Source of the DNA: Microbacterium terrae | GTDB taxonomy: Bacteria > Actinomycetota > Actinomycetes > Actinomycetales > Microbacteriaceae | Assembly (NCBI RefSeq): GCF_017831975.1 | Contig: NZ_JAFDSS010000001.1 | Span: 3,348,001 to 3,412,000, forward strand | Direction: 5' to 3' | DNA: 64,000 nucleotides | Part shown: piece by piece, positions 60,899-64,000 of the stretch | Layout: every line of letters starts with the position of its first letter | Numbering within the stretch: the stretch's first letter is position 1 | Position numbers and translations under genes: made by a program | The notes under the pieces: model-generated | The model's input: only the letters and a program-made list of their open reading frames with translations | What the model was told of the DNA's origin: nothing | The model's database searches: none

Positions 60899-61921
60899 AT
60901 GAGCGATCAGAGCTCTCAAGAAGGCGGCGCCGGCATCGTTGCCGCGACCACGCTGCTGACCGGGAAGCGTCCTCTCGACGGCATCCCCGATGACGACCGA
61001 GCCCCCGAGACCGCGGCGCCGCCCAAGGTCCGCCGATTCTCGGCAGCCAACCGCGGTCGCCTCGTCCTGTTGGCCTTCGTTGCCCCGGCGCTCATCATCT
61101 ACCTGCTCATGGTGATCGTCCCGTCGATCCAGTCCGTGCAGCTCAGCTTCACCGACTGGGACGGCATCAGCGACGGCTACGACTACATCGGATTCCAGAA
61201 CTACCAGGACATCCTCACCAGCGGCCGCTTCTGGAACGCGGTCAGGAACACCCTGATCCTGGGCCTCGGCTCAGCGATCATCATCAACGTCATCGCGCTG
61301 ATCGTCGCTCTCCTCCTCGACCGGCTCAATCACGGTCAGGGCTTCTTCCGCACCGCGGTGTACCTGCCCGCTCTCGTCAGCGCCTTCATCATGGCGACGA
61401 TCTGGAAGTACCTCCTCAACTACAACTTCGGCATGGTCAACAACGTCCTCCGCGACCTGGGCCTGCCGGACTGGGCCCGTGACTGGCTGGGCGACAGCAG
61501 CATCGTCGTCTGGGTGATCCTCTTCATCACCTGCTTCACCCTCGGCGGCAACACCACCCTCATCTACCTCGCGAACCTCCAGTCGGTGCCGCAGGAACTG
61601 CTCGAGGCATCCAAGATCGACGGCGCCAACGGCTGGCAGTCCTTCTGGAACGTCACCTGGCCCATGATCGCCGGCGCCGTCACCGTCAACGTCACCCTCG
61701 CGATGATCGCCGGCTGGGTCATCTTCGACCAGGTCATGGTCCTCACCTCCGGCGGCCCCGGGTTCGTCTCAGAGACCATGGCGTTCTTCATCTACAAGGT
61801 CGGCTTCGGCGAGTACCGCGCCGGCTTCGGATCGGCCGCAGCCGTCGTGCTGTTCCTCGTCGTCATCGTCAGCACCGTGGGCGCCAACGCCTACATGCGC
61901 AAGAGGGAGATCCAGGCATGA
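60899..61921 (+). CDS. Sugar ABC transporter permease (MalF-type)
   Basis: A 340-residue permease with six helices after a 50-residue cytoplasmic N-terminus and EAA loop (LEASKIDGANGWQSFWNVTWPMIAG). Overlaps the next permease by 4 bases. Ribosome binding site GAAGGAGG. Confidence 0.92.
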   Translation: MSDQSSQEGGAGIVAATTLLTGKRPLDGIPDDDRAPETAAPPKVRRFSAANRGRLVLLAFVAPALIIYLLMVIVPSIQSVQLSFTDWDGISDGYDYIGFQNYQDILTSGRFWNAVRNTLILGLGSAIIINVIALIVALLLDRLNHGQGFFRTAVYLPALVSAFIMATIWKYLLNYNFGMVNNVLRDLGLPDWARDWLGDSSIVVWVILFITCFTLGGNTTLIYLANLQSVPQELLEASKIDGANGWQSFWNVTWPMIAGAVTVNVTLAMIAGWVIFDQVMVLTSGGPGFVSETMAFFIYKVGFGEYRAGFGSAAAVVLFLVVIVSTVGANAYMRKREIQA

Positions 61922-62814
61922 GCACCTCAGACGCCACCCGCCTCAACGTCCTTCCCAAGGCGCGCCGCCAGAAGACGCCCAAAGAGAAGAAGAAGTGGAC
62001 CGTCGGCGAAGTCGTCGTCATGGTCGTCCTCTCGGTTCTCGTCCTCGTCGTTGCGTTCCCGGTCATCTACGCGCTGCTGCAGTCCTTCCGCACCTACTCC
62101 GAGATCACCATCGACCCGATGGGGCTCCCCACGAGCTTCACCCTCGACAACTACATCGCGCTGTTCCAGCAGACCGACTACCCGGAAGCCCTGCTGAACA
62201 CGGTGATCATCACGGTGGGCACAGTTGTGCTGCTGGTCGCCATCGTCCCGATGGCCGCGTGGGGCATCGAGCGCATCGGCGGAGGATGGGGACGCTTCCT
62301 CTACATCCTCTTCATCGCCGGCCTCATGATCCCGTTCCAGGTGCGCATGATCCCCTTGGTCAAGGCCTTCAACGAGGTGGGGCTCTACAGCACCCTGACG
62401 GCCGTCATCCTCGTCCACCTGGGCGGCGCAGCGAGCTTCGGCATCCTGCTGTACTGCAGCTTCATCAAGGGCATCCCGATCGATGTCGAAGAGGCTGCCC
62501 ACGTCGACGGCGCCGGCCGCTTCCGGACGTTCTGGTCCATCGTGTTCCCGATGCTCCTGCCCGTGACGAGTGCTTTCGTCATCATCCAGGCGCTGGGACT
62601 GTGGAACGACTTCTTCATCCCGCTGGTGTTCCTCGACTCGTCGAACGCGGGCACGATCAACGTCGCGCTGAACCGGATGGTGGGCCTGCTCACGTCGCAG
62701 TGGCAGCTCATCTACACCGGCGCGATCCTTGCGATCGTCCCGTCGATCGCGATCTTCGCCGCGTTCCAGCGCTACTTCATCAAGGGCATGTCGGTCGGGG
62801 CGGTGAAGGGATGA
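61918..62814 (+). CDS. Sugar ABC transporter permease (MalG-type)
   Basis: A 298-residue permease with six helices and EAA loop (EEAAHVDGAGRFRTFWSIVFPMLLP). Start overlaps the upstream stop (ATGA), and its own stop overlaps the DUF624 start (ATGA). No ATPase gene is present here either. Confidence 0.92.
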   Translation: MSTSDATRLNVLPKARRQKTPKEKKKWTVGEVVVMVVLSVLVLVVAFPVIYALLQSFRTYSEITIDPMGLPTSFTLDNYIALFQQTDYPEALLNTVIITVGTVVLLVAIVPMAAWGIERIGGGWGRFLYILFIAGLMIPFQVRMIPLVKAFNEVGLYSTLTAVILVHLGGAASFGILLYCSFIKGIPIDVEEAAHVDGAGRFRTFWSIVFPMLLPVTSAFVIIQALGLWNDFFIPLVFLDSSNAGTINVALNRMVGLLTSQWQLIYTGAILAIVPSIAIFAAFQRYFIKGMSVGAVKG

Positions 62815-63530
62815 CCGCCGCACCGACCGCGGGCCGCCGCACGGGCTCACGTACGCAGCGGCTGCTCGGCTACGACGGACCAGTCGCCACGATGCTGCTC
62901 GCCACCTTCCAGTACTTCATCGTGTCGGTGTCGTTCGTCGCTGCGCTCGCCCCGGTGCTCGCCTTCCAGGCCCTCGTCGGCTGGCAGGCCACGCACCTGG
63001 CGATCTGGCTCGGCGCGCTCTCGCTGGTCACGCTCTTCCCCGGCCTCCACGGGCTGTTGCAGGCAGCCGAGGCCCTGCGCGAAGACGGTGCTGCTGCCCG
63101 CGCCGGCCGTGTGTTCTGGCATGGGTTCGCCCGCGCCGTACGGACGCTTCCGTGGGCCGCCGTGGGGATCGTGGTCATCGCACTGTTGATCGGCTACGAC
63201 CTCGCACTCCTGGGATCGAGCGACCTCGTCTTCCTCATCGCCATGGCCGCAATCGGGGTGACGGTGATCATCGCGATCGCCGTCTCGATCGTCGCCGGCA
63301 AGGGTGAGCAGCAGCGCCCGCTTGCTCTCGCGACGGCGGCCGCCGCAGCAGTGGGGAAACGCCCTCACGCTGCCCTCGCATGGCTGATGCTCGCAGGACT
63401 TGCCGTCGCAGCGACCACGATCCCGGTCGTCGGCGCCGTCGCGTGGTTCTTCGCCCCAGCGGGAGCGGCAGTGGCGATCCAGATCTGCAACCGCGCCCTC
63501 GGATTCGACGCGAAGACGGCGGGCCGCTGA
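62811..63530 (+). CDS. DUF624-like membrane protein
   Basis: A 239-residue membrane protein with about six helices, similar in layout to DUF624/YesL (TMLLATFQYFIVSVSFVAALAPVLAFQALVG; TLFPGLHGLLQAAEALREDGAAARAGRVFWHGFARAVRTLPWAAVGI). The plus operon order permease-permease-DUF624 is the same as in the first locus (45106). Function unknown, probably transport-associated. Confidence 0.72.
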   Translation: MTAAPTAGRRTGSRTQRLLGYDGPVATMLLATFQYFIVSVSFVAALAPVLAFQALVGWQATHLAIWLGALSLVTLFPGLHGLLQAAEALREDGAAARAGRVFWHGFARAVRTLPWAAVGIVVIALLIGYDLALLGSSDLVFLIAMAAIGVTVIIAIAVSIVAGKGEQQRPLALATAAAAAVGKRPHAALAWLMLAGLAVAATTIPVVGAVAWFFAPAGAAVAIQICNRALGFDAKTAGR

Positions 63531-63532
63531 TC

Positions 63533-64000
63533 GTGACACTGCAAGACATCGCCACCGGAACGCTCACCGAACGCGCCCAGCGCATCGGCGCCTTCGCCGT
63601 GCACTGGTCGCCCGACCGCCCCGCCTCACTATCCGTCCCGGGCTCCGACATCGTCGGGCGCCCCGAAGTCGCGCTGGTCGAGGTGTTCACCTCGGCCGAA
63701 CAGCGTGCGCGCACCAGCCAGGCCTACATCCGATCCGGCGTCGGTTCGCGGATGCGGGTGCAGTCCGTCGACGGCGACCACAGCCAGATCGTCGTCACGC
63801 AGACCGACCCGGTCACCGGGCTCGAGGCATCCACCCTGCTGACCGCGGCGACCGCGGACACTCTGCGGGTCGAGACGCGGATCACGAACGGATCGGATTC
63901 GACCATTGTCCTCACCGCGGTGGGTTCTGTGACGATCGGGATCGGCCGTACCGAAGCCGACCTCGACACGCTCACGGTGTCGACCGCGCGCAGCGAGTGG
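63533..64000 (+). CDS. GH36-like alpha-galactosidase, N-terminal part
   Basis: The first 156 codons of a gene that runs off the right edge with no stop. The sequence (GAFAVHWSPDRPASLSVPGSDIVGRPEVALVEVFTSAEQRARTSQAYIRS, then TADTLRVETRITNGSDSTIVLTAVGSVTIG and LTVSTARSEW) resembles the N-terminal beta-supersandwich domain of GH36 alpha-galactosidases. The catalytic barrel would lie outside. The GTG is 2 bp after the DUF624 stop, so it belongs to the transporter operon. No signal peptide: intracellular. Family assignment is moderate because only this domain is visible. Confidence 0.65.
   Translation, partial: MTLQDIATGTLTERAQRIGAFAVHWSPDRPASLSVPGSDIVGRPEVALVEVFTSAEQRARTSQAYIRSGVGSRMRVQSVDGDHSQIVVTQTDPVTGLEASTLLTAATADTLRVETRITNGSDSTIVLTAVGSVTIGIGRTEADLDTLTVSTARSEW

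Overview
The window is high-GC chromosomal DNA from an actinobacterium, most likely the Microbacteriaceae and probably Microbacterium. The reasons are the GC-rich codon use, frequent GTG starts, GTGA/ATGA translational couplings, many TANNNT -10 boxes placed 6-7 bases before start codons (leaderless mRNAs), and small families typical of that group (tandem DUF7882 proteins, an SCO7613-like giant membrane protein). It is ordinary chromosome with two carbohydrate-utilisation loci. I see no phage, insertion sequence, CRISPR array or rRNA.

Layout. 1-3344: end of a large secreted subtilisin-like protease. 3418-8592: a small holin-like membrane protein, then a coupled operon of a HisC-type aminotransferase and E1alpha, E1beta and E2 of a 2-oxoacid dehydrogenase complex. 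8707-15871: a Zur-type zinc locus with a His-rich binding lipoprotein, ATPase, permease, Zur itself, a UPF0718/ArsP-like permease and its TIGR03943 partner. 15840-23060: an MFS exporter, an alkyladenine DNA glycosylase and a giant multi-spanning membrane protein. 23261-24183: rpmB-rpmG-rpsN with a structured leader and a strong terminator. 24227-36616: housekeeping and accessory genes (two alpha/beta hydrolases, a TetR regulator with a clear operator, HU, a CopD-CtaG fusion, a PIF1-like helicase, an iron-box-controlled heme oxygenase, a degenerate beta-lactamase-fold lipoprotein, an EamA exporter, a Gfo/Idh/MocA oxidoreductase).

First sugar locus (36626-47730): divergent operons around a promoter with a 10-bp direct repeat. 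The minus side carries a heparinase II/III-like enzyme and a DeoR-HTH/LacI-sensor regulator. The plus side carries a DUF2264 protein, a sugar ABC transporter (binding lipoprotein and two permeases), a DUF624 membrane protein, a hydroxyacid dehydrogenase and a PfkB kinase. The combination suggests uptake and intracellular breakdown of oligosaccharides, possibly uronate-containing.

47828-51492 holds small, probably stress-associated genes (CsbD, two overlapping DUF7882 paralogues, an SDR oxidoreductase). A tRNA-Gly(CCC) gene follows, whose 3' end and terminator recur exactly 150 bp away.

Second sugar locus (52247 to the right edge): a 1781-residue secreted multidomain protein that I could not assign to a family, a GH28-like beta-helix enzyme, a second sugar ABC transporter with its own DUF624 protein, and the start of a GH36-like alpha-galactosidase. 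An identical 14-bp palindrome lies in the promoter of the giant gene and between the GH28-like and transporter genes, so they probably form one regulon whose regulator lies outside the window. This locus, with its unassigned giant protein, is the best candidate for something undescribed.
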